The notes under the pieces are model-generated. The model was not told the DNA's origin and ran no database searches. It worked only from the letters and a program-made list of their open reading frames with translations. A program made the translations under genes and the position numbers. From the NCBI RefSeq assembly GCF_030063475.1, contig NZ_JASIRT010000012.1, positions 62,001 through 126,000 of the forward strand: 64,000 nt of DNA. Direction: 5' to 3'. Positions 7,921 through 17,095 of this stretch are shown piece by piece. The stretch is from Roseomonas sp. E05 (lineage in GTDB: Bacteria > Pseudomonadota > Alphaproteobacteria > Acetobacterales > Acetobacteraceae). Each line of letters starts with the position of its first letter. Within the stretch, counting starts at the first letter, position 1.

Positions 7921-9221
7921 CGGGGGTGATGGGCGCGCTCTTCGCCGCGCTGTTCGGCATGCTCGCGGTCGGCGCCTGGGTCGGCATCGCGCTGATGGCG
8001 ACCTCCATGGTGCTGCTCTGGGGCTTCCGCAGCCTGCCGGTGGACCGGCTGCTGGCGCAGTACACCTTCAACATCCTGACCACCTCCGAGCTGGTGGCGC
8101 TGCCGCTCTTCATCCTGATGGGCGAGTTCCTGTTCCGCACGCGGCTCTCGCGCTCGTTGTTCAACGGGCTGGCGCCCTGGGCGGCGCTGCTGCCGGGGCG
8201 GCTGCTGCATGTCAACGTGGTCGGCTGCACCATCTTCGCGGCGATCTCCGGCTCCTCCGCCGCAACGACGCAGGTGGTGGGCCGCATCGCGCTGAGCGAG
8301 CTGAAGGCGCGCGGCTATGACCGGCGCATCGCCATCGGCAGCCTGGCGGGGGCGGGGACGCTCGGCTTCCTCATCCCGCCCTCCAGCGTGATGATCATCT
8401 ACGGCGTGCTGGCCGATGAATCCGTGCTGCGGCTGTTCACCGCCGGCTTCCTGCCGGGGATGCTGCTGGCCGGCTGCTTCATGGCCTGGGTGATGCTGCA
8501 CAGCAAGCTGCAGCCCGGGCTGCTGCCGCCGCAGAGCGCGGAGGAGCGTGGCATGCGCTGGGGTCAGCGCTTCGCCGCGCTGCGCGAGCTGGCGCCGACG
8601 CTGTTCCTGATCCTCTGCGTGCTGGGCTCGATGTATGCCGGCATCGCCACGCCCTCCGAGGCGGCGGCGGTGGGCGTGCTGGGCGCCGTGCTGGTCAGCG
8701 GGCTGCAGGGCGAGCTGAACTGGCCGACGCTGCGCGCCATCGGCATCGGTGCGGCGCAGACCTGTGGCATGATCGGGCTGATCGTGCTCGGCGCGTCGAT
8801 TCTCGGCAATGTCGCGGCCATCCTCGGCGTGCCGCGCCAGGTGGCGGAGATCGTCACGAGCTGGGGTCTCTCGCCGCTGATGCTGATCGTGGCGCTGACG
8901 CTGCTCTACCTGATCCTCGGCTGCTTCCTCGATGGCTTCTCAATGATCGTGATGACGCTGCCGGTGGTGCTGCCGCTCGTGACGGCCGCGGGCTTCGACA
9001 AGCTGTGGTTCGGCGTCTATCTCGTCATCGCCGTGGAGATGGCGCAGATCACGCCGCCGGTGGGGTTCAACCTCTTCGTCATCCAGGGGCTGACGGGGGA
9101 ATCGCTGAGCACCATCGCCCGTGTCACGCTGCCCTACCTGCTGATCATGATGGGCTTCGTCATCCTGCTGGCGCTGGTGCCGGGCATCGTCAGCCTCGGG
9201 CCTTCGCTGCTGCTGGGGTAA
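7917..9221 (+). CDS. dctM: TRAP transporter large permease, DctM family
   Basis: A 434-residue membrane protein with about a dozen hydrophobic segments, the ion-coupled channel-forming subunit of the TRAP system. Characteristic stretches are GSSAATTQVVGRIALSELK, YDRRIAIGSLAGAGTLGFLI and the IPPSSVMIIYGVLADES re-entrant region, then ITPPVGFNLFVIQG in the second half, matching the inverted-repeat ion-binding loops of TRAP transporters. It closes the hyuAB-TRAP operon and is followed at once by a family 1 repeat arm. Confidence 0.93.
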   Translation: MTGVMGALFAALFGMLAVGAWVGIALMATSMVLLWGFRSLPVDRLLAQYTFNILTTSELVALPLFILMGEFLFRTRLSRSLFNGLAPWAALLPGRLLHVNVVGCTIFAAISGSSAATTQVVGRIALSELKARGYDRRIAIGSLAGAGTLGFLIPPSSVMIIYGVLADESVLRLFTAGFLPGMLLAGCFMAWVMLHSKLQPGLLPPQSAEERGMRWGQRFAALRELAPTLFLILCVLGSMYAGIATPSEAAAVGVLGAVLVSGLQGELNWPTLRAIGIGAAQTCGMIGLIVLGASILGNVAAILGVPRQVAEIVTSWGLSPLMLIVALTLLYLILGCFLDGFSMIVMTLPVVLPLVTAAGFDKLWFGVYLVIAVEMAQITPPVGFNLFVIQGLTGESLSTIARVTLPYLLIMMGFVILLALVPGIVSLGPSLLLG

Positions 9222-9228
9222 GAAAAAG

Positions 9229-9270
9229 GCCGGGGGAAGGAATTCCCCCGGACCCCCATCTTTTTTCTTC
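9229..9270 (+). repeat. Family 1 palindromic repeat, arm 1
   Basis: Hairpin CCGGGGGAA-GGAA-TTCCCCCGG followed by ACCCCCATCTTTTTTCTTC, preceded by an A-run (AAAAAGG). It lies directly after the dctM stop, hairpin side towards the gene. No inverted partner follows. The A-run/hairpin/T-run layout resembles a bidirectional terminator. Confidence 0.8.
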
Positions 9271-9400
9271 GAGTGCGCTGCTCAGCCGCCAGGGCTCCCC
9301 TTTTTCCCGCACCCCGTCACAAGCCGATGGACTCCGCCGCCGAGTGGCGGCAGCGTGAAAGCGAAGCGCCGATCAAGGCGCCAAAAGGGAGGACAGGTTC

Positions 9401-10378
9401 ATGAAGCCTTGGACGAGGCGCGCCGTGGTGGCTGCCATGGGGGCTCTGCCGGCCATCCGGCCCGGCGCCGCTGCCGAAGCCGGAAACTGGCCCAGCGAGA
9501 CCATCCGGATCGTCGTGCCTTTCGCGCCCGGCGGCTCGACCGACGCCGCGGCCCGCCTGGTCGCGCCGGGGCTTCAGCAGCGCCTCGGGGTGCCCATCAT
9601 CGTCGAGAACCGCAGCGGCGCAGCCGGCAGCATCGGCGCGGATGTCGTGGCGAAGGCAAAGCCCGACGGGTACACGTGGCTGCTCACCTTCGACTCCCAC
9701 GCCCTGATGCCGATCCTGGTGCCGAGTCTGCCCTTCGATCTGGAGAAGGACCTGGACCCGGTGACGCAGATCGGCCGGGCGCCCTATGTCACGGCCTGCC
9801 AGCCCTCCAAGCCCTATCGCAGCATGGAGGATGTCTTCGCGGCCGCGCGCAAGGGGCCGGTCTCCTTCGGCTCGACGGGGAACGGCACGATCGGGCACCT
9901 GGTCATGCTGATGATGGCGCAGCGCAAGGACGTCGAGATCACCCACCTGCCGTATCGCAGCGGCGGCCTGGCGGTGAACGATGCCGTGGCCGGGCATGTG
10001 GACATGATGATCGGCAGCGCCGCCCTGCTGGCCTCCCAGATCTCGGGGGGCACGCTGCGGCCCCTGATGCAGTTCGGCAGCAAGCGCCTGCCGGCGCTGC
10101 CTGATGTGCCGACCGCCACGGAGTCCGGCTTCCCCGATCTGACCGCCGAGGCCTGGTGGGGCGTCTTCGCCCCGGCGGGCGTGCCGGCGCCGATCCTCGC
10201 CCGCTTCCAGGCCGCCGTGATCGACGCCTACCGCGAGCCCCGCATCGCCCGGCAGTTCACCGAGGTGAACCAGGCCGAGCTGGTGCTCGGCGACGCGCCG
10301 GCCCTGGCCAAGTTCGTGGAGAGCCAGATCCGCATCTGGGGCGAGGTGGCGCGCGCCAACCATGTCCGGCCGGATTGA
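9401..10378 (+). CDS. Bug/TctC-family periplasmic tripartite tricarboxylate-type binding protein
   Basis: A 325-residue periplasmic binding protein. The leader has Arg-Arg (TRRAVVAAMGAL) and an Ala-rich cleavage region. The mature start WPSETIRIVVPFAPGGSTD is the Bug family signature, and ENRSGAAGSIGADVVAKA plus GTGNGTIGHL are the usual ligand loops that bind a carboxylate through backbone amides. No TctA or TctB membrane gene is adjacent, as is usual for the many orphan Bug proteins of Burkholderia and Roseomonas relatives. The ligand is unknown. The gap before it (9271-9400) shows nothing beyond repeat arm 1. Confidence 0.9.
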   Translation: MKPWTRRAVVAAMGALPAIRPGAAAEAGNWPSETIRIVVPFAPGGSTDAAARLVAPGLQQRLGVPIIVENRSGAAGSIGADVVAKAKPDGYTWLLTFDSHALMPILVPSLPFDLEKDLDPVTQIGRAPYVTACQPSKPYRSMEDVFAAARKGPVSFGSTGNGTIGHLVMLMMAQRKDVEITHLPYRSGGLAVNDAVAGHVDMMIGSAALLASQISGGTLRPLMQFGSKRLPALPDVPTATESGFPDLTAEAWWGVFAPAGVPAPILARFQAAVIDAYREPRIARQFTEVNQAELVLGDAPALAKFVESQIRIWGEVARANHVRPD

Positions 10379-10480
10379 TGCCGCCTTCTTCGCGCGGCAC
10401 CACTGGCGAAGGCGAGCGGCCGGCAGGCGGCGGAACCGGGCGCCGGCCCGATCTCCAGGTTTCCGAAAAGGGAGTGCACC

Positions 10481-10852
10481 ATGAAGCAGGCTGACGAATT
10501 CCATAACCTCGATGATGCGGCCGGCGGCATCCTGCGCGAGCTCGCCCCTGGCCTGACCACGCGGATCTTCGCCGGCGAGCATGCCATGCTGTCCATCGTC
10601 ACCATCGCGCCCAATGCCGCGGGCGAGATGCATCACCATCCCGAGGAGCAATGGGGCGTCCTGCTGGAGGGGAGCGCCATCCGCATCCAGGGCGACGAGG
10701 AGATTCCCGTCCGCAAGGGCGATTTCTGGCGCACGCCGGGCGGGGTTCCGCACACCATGCGCGCCGGGCCGGAGGGCGCGCGGGTGCTCGACATCTTCAG
10801 CCCGCCGCGGCCGCAGTACCGCGTGGCCGGGAAGGGCTTCGGCACCACGTGA
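10481..10852 (+). CDS. Cupin domain protein
   Basis: A 123-residue single-domain cupin. The first metal motif is visible as EMHHHPEEQWGVLLEG and the second half has KGDFWRTPGGVPHTM, giving the His/His/Glu/His ligand set of the jelly-roll fold. Small cupins of this type may be dioxygenases, isomerases or sugar/acid binders, and nothing here decides between them. Start ATG follows AAAAGGGAG. It lies 100 bases after the Bug-type binding protein in the same direction and may be co-transcribed with it. Confidence 0.82.
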   Translation: MKQADEFHNLDDAAGGILRELAPGLTTRIFAGEHAMLSIVTIAPNAAGEMHHHPEEQWGVLLEGSAIRIQGDEEIPVRKGDFWRTPGGVPHTMRAGPEGARVLDIFSPPRPQYRVAGKGFGTT

Positions 10853-10924
10853 GATCGGATGACCCCCAGCCGCGCCTCCCGTGATGGGCGGGGTGGCGTA
10901 AACATGGCGCCTCGCGGCTGCTCC

Positions 10925-11035
10925 TCAGAGGGCCGCCGCGCCATCCGGGGGCGGCCTCAAGGAGGTCGAGCCTTTCCCGCCCAGCCAAGCGCAGAATAGG
11001 AACAGAAGACCGGCGGAAGCGAGGAGGAGAAGCAT
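10925..11035 (-). CDS. Possible 36-residue membrane peptide
   Basis: The frame reads MLLLLASAGLLFLFCAWLGG, then a short polar tail ending PDGAAAL. It would be a single-helix peptide. A weak purine-rich stretch (AGGGACAGAGG) precedes the ATG. Short hydrophobic frames arise by chance in GC-rich DNA, so this is only a candidate. Confidence 0.22.
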   Translation of the reverse strand: MLLLLASAGLLFLFCAWLGGKGSTSLRPPPDGAAAL

Positions 11036-11170
11036 GCCTCTGTCCCTGTGCCGCGGCGCTTCAGCCTGGAGTGCTGCCTTGCCGCCCTTCGGCGGCGGAA
11101 TGGCCAGCCCCCCGGCACCCGCAAGGTCCGGCACGGCGCCCGGCGGGAGGCCGGCCGGTCCGGGACGGGT

Positions 11171-11195
11171 TGGGGGGCAGTCCCCCGGACCCGCC
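11171..11195 (+). repeat. Degenerate family 2 repeat arm
   Basis: TGGGGGGCAGTCCCCCGG followed by ACCCGCC resembles the inner hairpin of the family 2 elements at 43111 and 46521 (CCGGGG...CCCCGG then ACCCCGCC). It sits at the 3' end of the FAH-family gene, the position favoured by these repeats. No paired arm was found. Confidence 0.45.
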
Positions 11196-11203
11196 CTGGC
11201 CTT

Positions 11204-11893
11204 TCACCCGGCGTAGGTGACGCGCACCTCGCCGACGCCCTCGCAGGTGCCGTGCAGGCTGTCGCCCGGCTTCACGGCGCTGACGCCGGCCGGGGTGCCG
11301 GTCATCAGCAGGTCGCCCGGCAGCAGTTCCACATAGCGCGAGAGATAGGCGATGCTCTCCGGCACCGACCAGATCATCTGGTTCATGTCGCCGGTCTGCT
11401 GCACCTTGCCGTTCACGCTGACCTCGATCTTGCCCTTGCCGGGATGGCCGATCCTGGACGCCGGGATGATGGCGCTGATCGGGCAGGACTGGTCGAAGCC
11501 CTTCGACAGCTCCCAGGGGCGGCCGAGCTTCTTGGCTTCCGCCTGGATGTCGCGCCGCGTCATGTCCAGACCGACGGCATAGCCATAGACGTGCGAGAGC
11601 GCGTCCTCCACGGCGATGTCCTTGCCGCCCTTGCCGATGGCGACGACCAGCTCGATCTCGTGGTGCAGGTCCTTGGTCTGCACGGGGAAGGGCAGGCTGC
11701 CGCCGCCCGGCACCACCGCCGTCGCCGGCTTGGCGAAGAAGAAGGGCGGCTCGCGGTCGGGGTCGTGGCCCATCTCGCGGGCGTGGTCGGCATAGTTGCG
11801 GCCGACGCACCAGATGCGGCGCACCGGGAAGACGGCGGTCTCGCCCTCGACCGGCACGGTGGCCGGCTGCGGGGCCTCGATGACGTACTGCAA
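11204..11893 (-). CDS. Fumarylacetoacetate hydrolase (FAH) family protein
   Basis: A 229-residue single-domain FAH fold protein. The start of the domain shows IWCVGRNYADHAREMG; the metal-binding acidic residues are in HHEIELVVAIGKGG and AVGLDMTRRDIQ, and LLPGDLLMTGTPAGVSAVKPGD is the C-terminal signature. Members include fumarylpyruvate hydrolase, acylpyruvases and oxaloacetate decarboxylases; the short length and sequence resemble acylpyruvate/fumarylpyruvate hydrolases (YcgM/NagK type). I set the start at TTG 11893 because GGGGAGGA lies seven bases upstream; the longer ATG frame adds a Pro/Arg-rich leader with no site. A sigma-70-like promoter lies upstream. Confidence 0.88.
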   Translation of the reverse strand: MQYVIEAPQPATVPVEGETAVFPVRRIWCVGRNYADHAREMGHDPDREPPFFFAKPATAVVPGGGSLPFPVQTKDLHHEIELVVAIGKGGKDIAVEDALSHVYGYAVGLDMTRRDIQAEAKKLGRPWELSKGFDQSCPISAIIPASRIGHPGKGKIEVSVNGKVQQTGDMNQMIWSVPESIAYLSRYVELLPGDLLMTGTPAGVSAVKPGDSLHGTCEGVGEVRVTYAG

Positions 11894-11945
11894 GGCAGGT
11901 CCTCCCCTGGCCCGCTGCCGGGCCGGTCCAAGCGGTTGCCGGAAT

Positions 11946-11974
11946 GGGTTAGGAGCGCCTGGAAAACCCGTCAA
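11946..11974 (-). promoter_or_regulatory. Candidate sigma-70 promoter for the FAH-family gene
   Basis: On the minus strand TTGACG (11969-11974), a 17-base spacer, then TAACCC (11946-11951). The -35 matches 5 of 6 positions and spacing is ideal; the -10 is weak, as is common in GC-rich Alphaproteobacteria. It would give a leader of about 45 bases. Confidence 0.4.
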
Positions 11975-12054
11975 GCCAGCGGCTTCCGCGCAATCCGGTG
12001 TTGGCGGCGGGGAGGGGGATGCTAGGCTTGCGGCCTCTGCGGAAGGAGGGGGCG

Positions 12055-13452
12055 ATGGGCCGCTATGTCAGCGACTTCCGGGGCGAGCGGCACCGCTTCG
12101 CGGACCTGCGGGCGGTGCTGGCGAAGGCCTCCCCCCGCCGCTCGGGCGACGAGCTGGCCGGGCTGGCGGCGGAGAGCGACGCGCAGCGCATCGCCGCCCG
12201 CGCCGTGCTGGCCGACCTGCCGCTGACCCGCTTCCTGGAGGAGCCGCTGGTTCCCTACGAGCGGGACGAGGTGACGCGGCTGATCCAGGATATGCAGGAC
12301 ATGGCCGCCTTCGCCCCCGTTCGCCACCTGACCGTGGGTGGGCTGCGGGACTGGCTGCTCTCCGACGAGGCCACCACCGAGGCGCTGGCCGCCCTGGCAC
12401 CGGGCCTGACGCCGGAGATGGCCGCCGCCGCCTGCAAGCTGATGCGCAACCAGGACCTGATCGCGGTGGCGCGGCGCTGCCGGGTGGTCACGGCATTCCG
12501 CAGCACGATCGGCCTGCCCGGGCGGCTCGCCACGCGCCTGCAGCCCAACCACCCCGCGGACGACCTGCGCGGCATCGCCGCCGCCACGCTGGACGGATTG
12601 CTCCTCGGCGCCGGTGATGCGGTGATCGGCGTCAACCCCGCCACCGACAGCCTCTCCAACGGCCTGGCGCTGCTGGAGATGCTGGACGGGCTGCGCGCCC
12701 GCCACGCCATCCCCACCCAGACCTGCGTGCTGACCCATGTGACCAACGCCATCCGCCTCGTCGAGCGCGGCGCGCCGGTGGACCTGGTGTTCCAGTCCAT
12801 CGCCGGGACGGAGGCGGCCAATGCCGGCTTCGGCGTTTCCCTTGCCGTGCTGCGGGAGGCGCAGGAGGCGGCGCTGGCGCTGAAGCGTGGCACGGCGGGC
12901 GACAACGTGATGTATTTCGAGACCGGCCAGGGTGCCGCGCTCTCCGCCGACGCGCATCACGGCATCGACCAGCAAACCGTGGAGGCGCGCAGCTACGCCG
13001 TCGCCCGCGCCTTCCGCCCGCTGCTGGTGAACACCGTGGTCGGCTTCATCGGACCGGAATACCTCTATGACGGCAAGCAGATCATCCGCGCCGGGCTGGA
13101 GGACCATTTCTGCGCCAAATTGCTCGGCGTGCCGATGGGCGTGGATGTCTGCTACACCAACCATGCCGAGGCCGACCAGGACGACATGGACACGCTGATG
13201 ACGCTGCTCGCCGTTGCCGGCTGCAACTTCATCATCACCGTGCCCGGCGCGGACGATATCATGCTCAACTACCAGAGCACCTCCTTCCATGACGCGCTCT
13301 ACCTGCGCTCCACGCTCGGCCTGCGCGCCGCGCCGGAATTCGAGGCCTGGCTGGAAGCGATGGGCCTGATGGACGGCGCCGGCCGCCTCCACACTCTGGC
13401 CGAGGCCCCGATGCGCCGCCTGCTGGCCGGAGGCGTCGCCGATGCCGCCTGA
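12055..13452 (+). CDS. eutB: Ethanolamine ammonia-lyase large subunit
   Basis: A 465-residue TIM-barrel subunit that, with EutC and adenosylcobalamin, converts ethanolamine to acetaldehyde and ammonia. Recognisable stretches are FADLRAVLAKASPRRSGDELAGLAA at the N-terminus, GLPGRLATRLQPNHPADD, AVIGVNPATDSLSNGLALLEMLD, QSIAGTEAANAGFGVSLAVL and MGVDVCYTNHAEADQDDMD. Start ATG 12055 follows GGAAGGAGGGGGCG; the longer frame from 11998 lacks a site. It overlaps eutC by 11 bases. No microcompartment shell, EutA reactivase or EutR regulator lies nearby, so the enzyme probably works free in the cytoplasm to release ammonia. Confidence 0.96.
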   Translation: MGRYVSDFRGERHRFADLRAVLAKASPRRSGDELAGLAAESDAQRIAARAVLADLPLTRFLEEPLVPYERDEVTRLIQDMQDMAAFAPVRHLTVGGLRDWLLSDEATTEALAALAPGLTPEMAAAACKLMRNQDLIAVARRCRVVTAFRSTIGLPGRLATRLQPNHPADDLRGIAAATLDGLLLGAGDAVIGVNPATDSLSNGLALLEMLDGLRARHAIPTQTCVLTHVTNAIRLVERGAPVDLVFQSIAGTEAANAGFGVSLAVLREAQEAALALKRGTAGDNVMYFETGQGAALSADAHHGIDQQTVEARSYAVARAFRPLLVNTVVGFIGPEYLYDGKQIIRAGLEDHFCAKLLGVPMGVDVCYTNHAEADQDDMDTLMTLLAVAGCNFIITVPGADDIMLNYQSTSFHDALYLRSTLGLRAAPEFEAWLEAMGLMDGAGRLHTLAEAPMRRLLAGGVADAA

Positions 13453-14191
13453 GCGCGACACCCCCGCCGCCGATCCCTGGGCGCCGCTGCGGCGGATGAC
13501 GCCGGCGCGCATCGGCCTCGGCCGCCGGGGTGACGCGCCGCCGCTGGAGGCTGTGCTCGACTTTCAACTCGCCCATGCACGGGCGCGCGACGCGGTCCAC
13601 GCGGCGCTCGACGTGGCCACGCTGGTCACCGCGCTGGAGGGGCGCCCGCATGTCGTCGTGCGCAGCCAGGCGCCGGAGCGCGGCACCTATCTCCGCCGGC
13701 CGGACCTTGGCCGGCGTCTCGATCCGGGGTGCCTCCGCGACCTGCCGCACGGCGCGTGGGACGCGGCCTTCGTCCTGGCGGACGGGCTTTCCGCCACGGC
13801 CGTGCAGCGGCACGCGCTTCCCTTGTTGCAGGCCACTCTCGCGCGGCTGCCGGGCTGGCGCATCGCGCCTGTCGTCATCGCCACCCAGGCGCGGGTGGCG
13901 CTGGGCGACGAGATCGGCGCTGCCCTCGGCGCGCGGCTCTGCGCCATGCTGATCGGCGAACGTCCCGGCCTTTCGGTGGCGGATAGCCTGGGCGTCTATC
14001 TCACCCATGCTCCGCAGCCGGGGCGGCGGGATTCGGAGCGCAACTGCATCTCCAACATCCATCAATCCGGCGGACTCTCCTATGAGGCCGCGGCCGACAA
14101 GCTGGCCTGGCTGATGGCCGAGGCGCTGCGTCTGAAGCTCACCGGGATCGGGTTGAAGGACGACCAGCAGGCGGCATTGCCTGGCACCTGA
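13442..14191 (+). CDS. eutC: Ethanolamine ammonia-lyase small subunit
   Basis: A 249-residue EutC subunit that forms the B12-binding interface with EutB. The family motif TPARIGLGRRGDAPPLEAVLDFQLAHARARDAVH is at the N-terminus, followed by RSQAPERGTYLRRPDLGRRL and the C-terminal SERNCISNIHQSGGLSYEAAADKL with its conserved Cys-Ile-Ser-Asn-Ile. Its ATG lies inside the end of eutB, giving coupled translation. It is followed within four bases by a paired family 1 repeat that separates it from convergent zwf. Confidence 0.96.
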   Translation: MPPERDTPAADPWAPLRRMTPARIGLGRRGDAPPLEAVLDFQLAHARARDAVHAALDVATLVTALEGRPHVVVRSQAPERGTYLRRPDLGRRLDPGCLRDLPHGAWDAAFVLADGLSATAVQRHALPLLQATLARLPGWRIAPVVIATQARVALGDEIGAALGARLCAMLIGERPGLSVADSLGVYLTHAPQPGRRDSERNCISNIHQSGGLSYEAAADKLAWLMAEALRLKLTGIGLKDDQQAALPGT

Positions 14192-14194
14192 AAG

Positions 14195-14314
14195 GCTGGG
14201 GGAATGAATTCCCCCAGACCCCCATCTTTTTCTTCGGGTTTCCCGTGCGGGCCGCCAGCGCGGCGCCAAACTGACAAAAAGAAGATGGGGGTCCGGGGGA
14301 ATTCCTTCCCCCGG
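14195..14314. repeat. Family 1 repeat, complete inverted pair (arms 2 and 3)
   Basis: Arm 2 (14195-14235) is GGGGGAATGAATTCCCCC plus AGACCCCCATCTTTTTCTTC. Arm 3 (14272-14314) is its inverse, GACAAAAAGAAGATGGGGG plus the hairpin, ending CCGGAC before a run of eight T. The 36-base spacer includes GCCGCCAGCGCGGCGCC next to AAACTGAC. Each arm faces the 3' end of its own gene (eutC, zwf). The T-run after arm 3 would make a good terminator for rightward transcripts. Confidence 0.85.
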
Positions 14315-14322
14315 ACTTTTTT

Positions 14323-15801
14323 TCAGTCCTCGCTCTCGTACCAGGTGCGGCCGTCGCGCTCGATCATGGCGATGGCGGCGGTCGGCCCCCAGCTTCCCGC
14401 CACATAGGGGCGCGGGGCCTCGGGGCGCTCGGCCCAGGTTTCGAGCAGCGGCTCCACCCAGCCCCAGGCGGCTTCCACCTCGTCGCGCCGCATGAAGAGC
14501 GTGGTATTGCCGCGCACCACATCCATCAGCAGGCGCTCATAGGCGTCGGGGTAGCGGGTGCCGAAGGCCTTCTCGAAGCTGATGTCGAGTCCGGTCGGGC
14601 GCAGATGCAGGCCGCCGGGGCCGGGTTCCTTGGTCATCATCTCCAGCCGCATGCCCTCCTCGGGCTGCAGGCGGATCAGCAGGCGGTTCGGCTGCAGATC
14701 GTGCTGCTCGCGCGGGAAGATGCTGAAGGGCGGCGTGCGGAACTGCACCACGATCTCCGACACCTTGCGCGGCAGCCGCTTGCCCGTGCGCAGATAGAAG
14801 GGCACGCCGGCCCAGCGCCAGGAATTCACCTGCACCTTCAGCGCCACGAAGGTCTCGGTCAGGCTGCGCTCGGTGCTGCCGATATCCACGAGATAGCCGG
14901 GCACGGCATGGCCGTTCGCCGCGCCGGCGGTGTACTGACCGCGCACGGTGAAGCTGTTCACCTCATGCGGCTCCACCCGGCGCAGCGCGCGCAGCACCTT
15001 CAGCTTCTCGTCCCGCACCGCGTCGGCGTCGAGCGAGATCGGGCTTTCCATCGCCAGCAGGCAGAGCAGCTGGAGCATGTGGTTCTGCACCATGTCGCGC
15101 AGCGCGCCGGAGCGGTCATAGTAGCCGCCGCGGCCTTCCACGCCGACCGTCTCGGCCACGGTGATCTGCACGTGGTCGATCATGTCGGCGTTCCACAGCC
15201 GCTCGAAGATCGGGTTGGCGAAGCGCAGCGCCAGCAGGTTCTGCACCGTCTCCTTGCCGAGATAGTGGTCGATGCGGAAGATCTGCGACTCCGGCATCAC
15301 CTCGCCGACGGCGTTGTTGATGGCGCGCGCCGAGGCGAGGTCGTGGCCGATGGGCTTTTCCAGCACCACACGGGAGAGCGGGTGCAGCCCGCCATGGCGC
15401 GCCAGCTTCTGGCAGATCGGCCCGTAAAGCTCCGGCGAGGTGGCGAGATAGAAGGGTCGCACCTGTTCCGGCCGCTCGCTCAGGGTCGCGACCAGATCCG
15501 CCCAGCCTTCGTCGGAGAGCGCATCCACCGTCTGGTAGCTCACGAGGGCGAGGAAGGCCTGCAGCGTCTCGGCATCCAGATTGGCCGGGAGCACGAACTG
15601 GCGGAGCGCCGTCTCCGCTTTCTGGCGGTATTCGTCGGTGTCCATGGCCGTGCGGGCGACGGCGATGATGCGGCTGGTCGAGGAGAACTGCCGGTCCCGG
15701 AAACGGTCGTAGAGCGCGGGCAGAAGCTTGCGCATGGTCAGGTCGCCCGTCGCGCCGAACACGACGCAGTCGAAAGGCGCTACGGGGAGAAATCGGGCCA
15801 T
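14323..15801 (-). CDS. zwf: Glucose-6-phosphate 1-dehydrogenase
   Basis: A 492-residue cytoplasmic enzyme oxidising glucose-6-phosphate to 6-phosphogluconolactone with NAD(P), the entry to the pentose phosphate and Entner-Doudoroff routes. The dinucleotide motif FGATGDLTMRKLLPALYDRF is at residues 15-34 and the substrate-binding RIDHYLGKETVQN near residue 180. Length is standard. The ATG has AGGAGCGG upstream on the minus strand. It stands alone; no pgl, edd or eda gene is adjacent, and its 3' end abuts a repeat arm. Confidence 0.97.
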   Translation of the reverse strand: MARFLPVAPFDCVVFGATGDLTMRKLLPALYDRFRDRQFSSTSRIIAVARTAMDTDEYRQKAETALRQFVLPANLDAETLQAFLALVSYQTVDALSDEGWADLVATLSERPEQVRPFYLATSPELYGPICQKLARHGGLHPLSRVVLEKPIGHDLASARAINNAVGEVMPESQIFRIDHYLGKETVQNLLALRFANPIFERLWNADMIDHVQITVAETVGVEGRGGYYDRSGALRDMVQNHMLQLLCLLAMESPISLDADAVRDEKLKVLRALRRVEPHEVNSFTVRGQYTAGAANGHAVPGYLVDIGSTERSLTETFVALKVQVNSWRWAGVPFYLRTGKRLPRKVSEIVVQFRTPPFSIFPREQHDLQPNRLLIRLQPEEGMRLEMMTKEPGPGGLHLRPTGLDISFEKAFGTRYPDAYERLLMDVVRGNTTLFMRRDEVEAAWGWVEPLLETWAERPEAPRPYVAGSWGPTAAIAMIERDGRTWYESED

Positions 15802-16069
15802 TGCTGCCGCTCCTCGGGATCAGACGGAGGGGCAAGGTAGCGTGCTGCGGCGCAAGGCTCCACGCGCCATCTGCGTCATTCCGCTCCATCCGACAAAATG
15901 ACGATAGAAGCTGCCCCTGACTGCTCCACTCGTGCGCGAGTTTCGGTGCGCCGGGCGGATATCGCCCGCTTTACGCCCGGCATGCCGCAAAAATGGGCAC
16001 GCTCATCAATCCGCCCATAACCGCGAAGAAAAAGATGGGGGTCTGGGGGAATTCCTTCCCCCAGCCTTC
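15802..16069. other. Intergenic region upstream of zwf
   Basis: Between zwf (leftward start) and the oppF-like gene (leftward end). It presumably holds the zwf promoter, though no clear -35/-10 pair stood out. Its right end holds family 1 repeat arm 4. Confidence 0.5.
16025..16064 (-). repeat. Family 1 palindromic repeat, arm 4 (single)
   Basis: GAAGAAAAAGATGGGGGTC then GGGGGAATTCCTTCCCCC and CAG, ending six bases before the stop of the leftward ABC ATPase gene. Read on the minus strand the hairpin comes first, then the pyrimidine tract. No partner arm was found to its left. Confidence 0.8.

Positions 16070-17091
<1,022 letters not shown>

Positions 17092-17095
<4 letters not shown>

Larger units (their letters stand above)
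10853..11203. other. Intergenic region of 351 bases
   Basis: Between the cupin gene and the converging FAH-family gene. It holds one possible very small ORF (10925-11035, minus) and a degenerate family 2 repeat arm near 11171-11195. No tRNA-like fold or other strong signal was seen. Confidence 0.5.
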
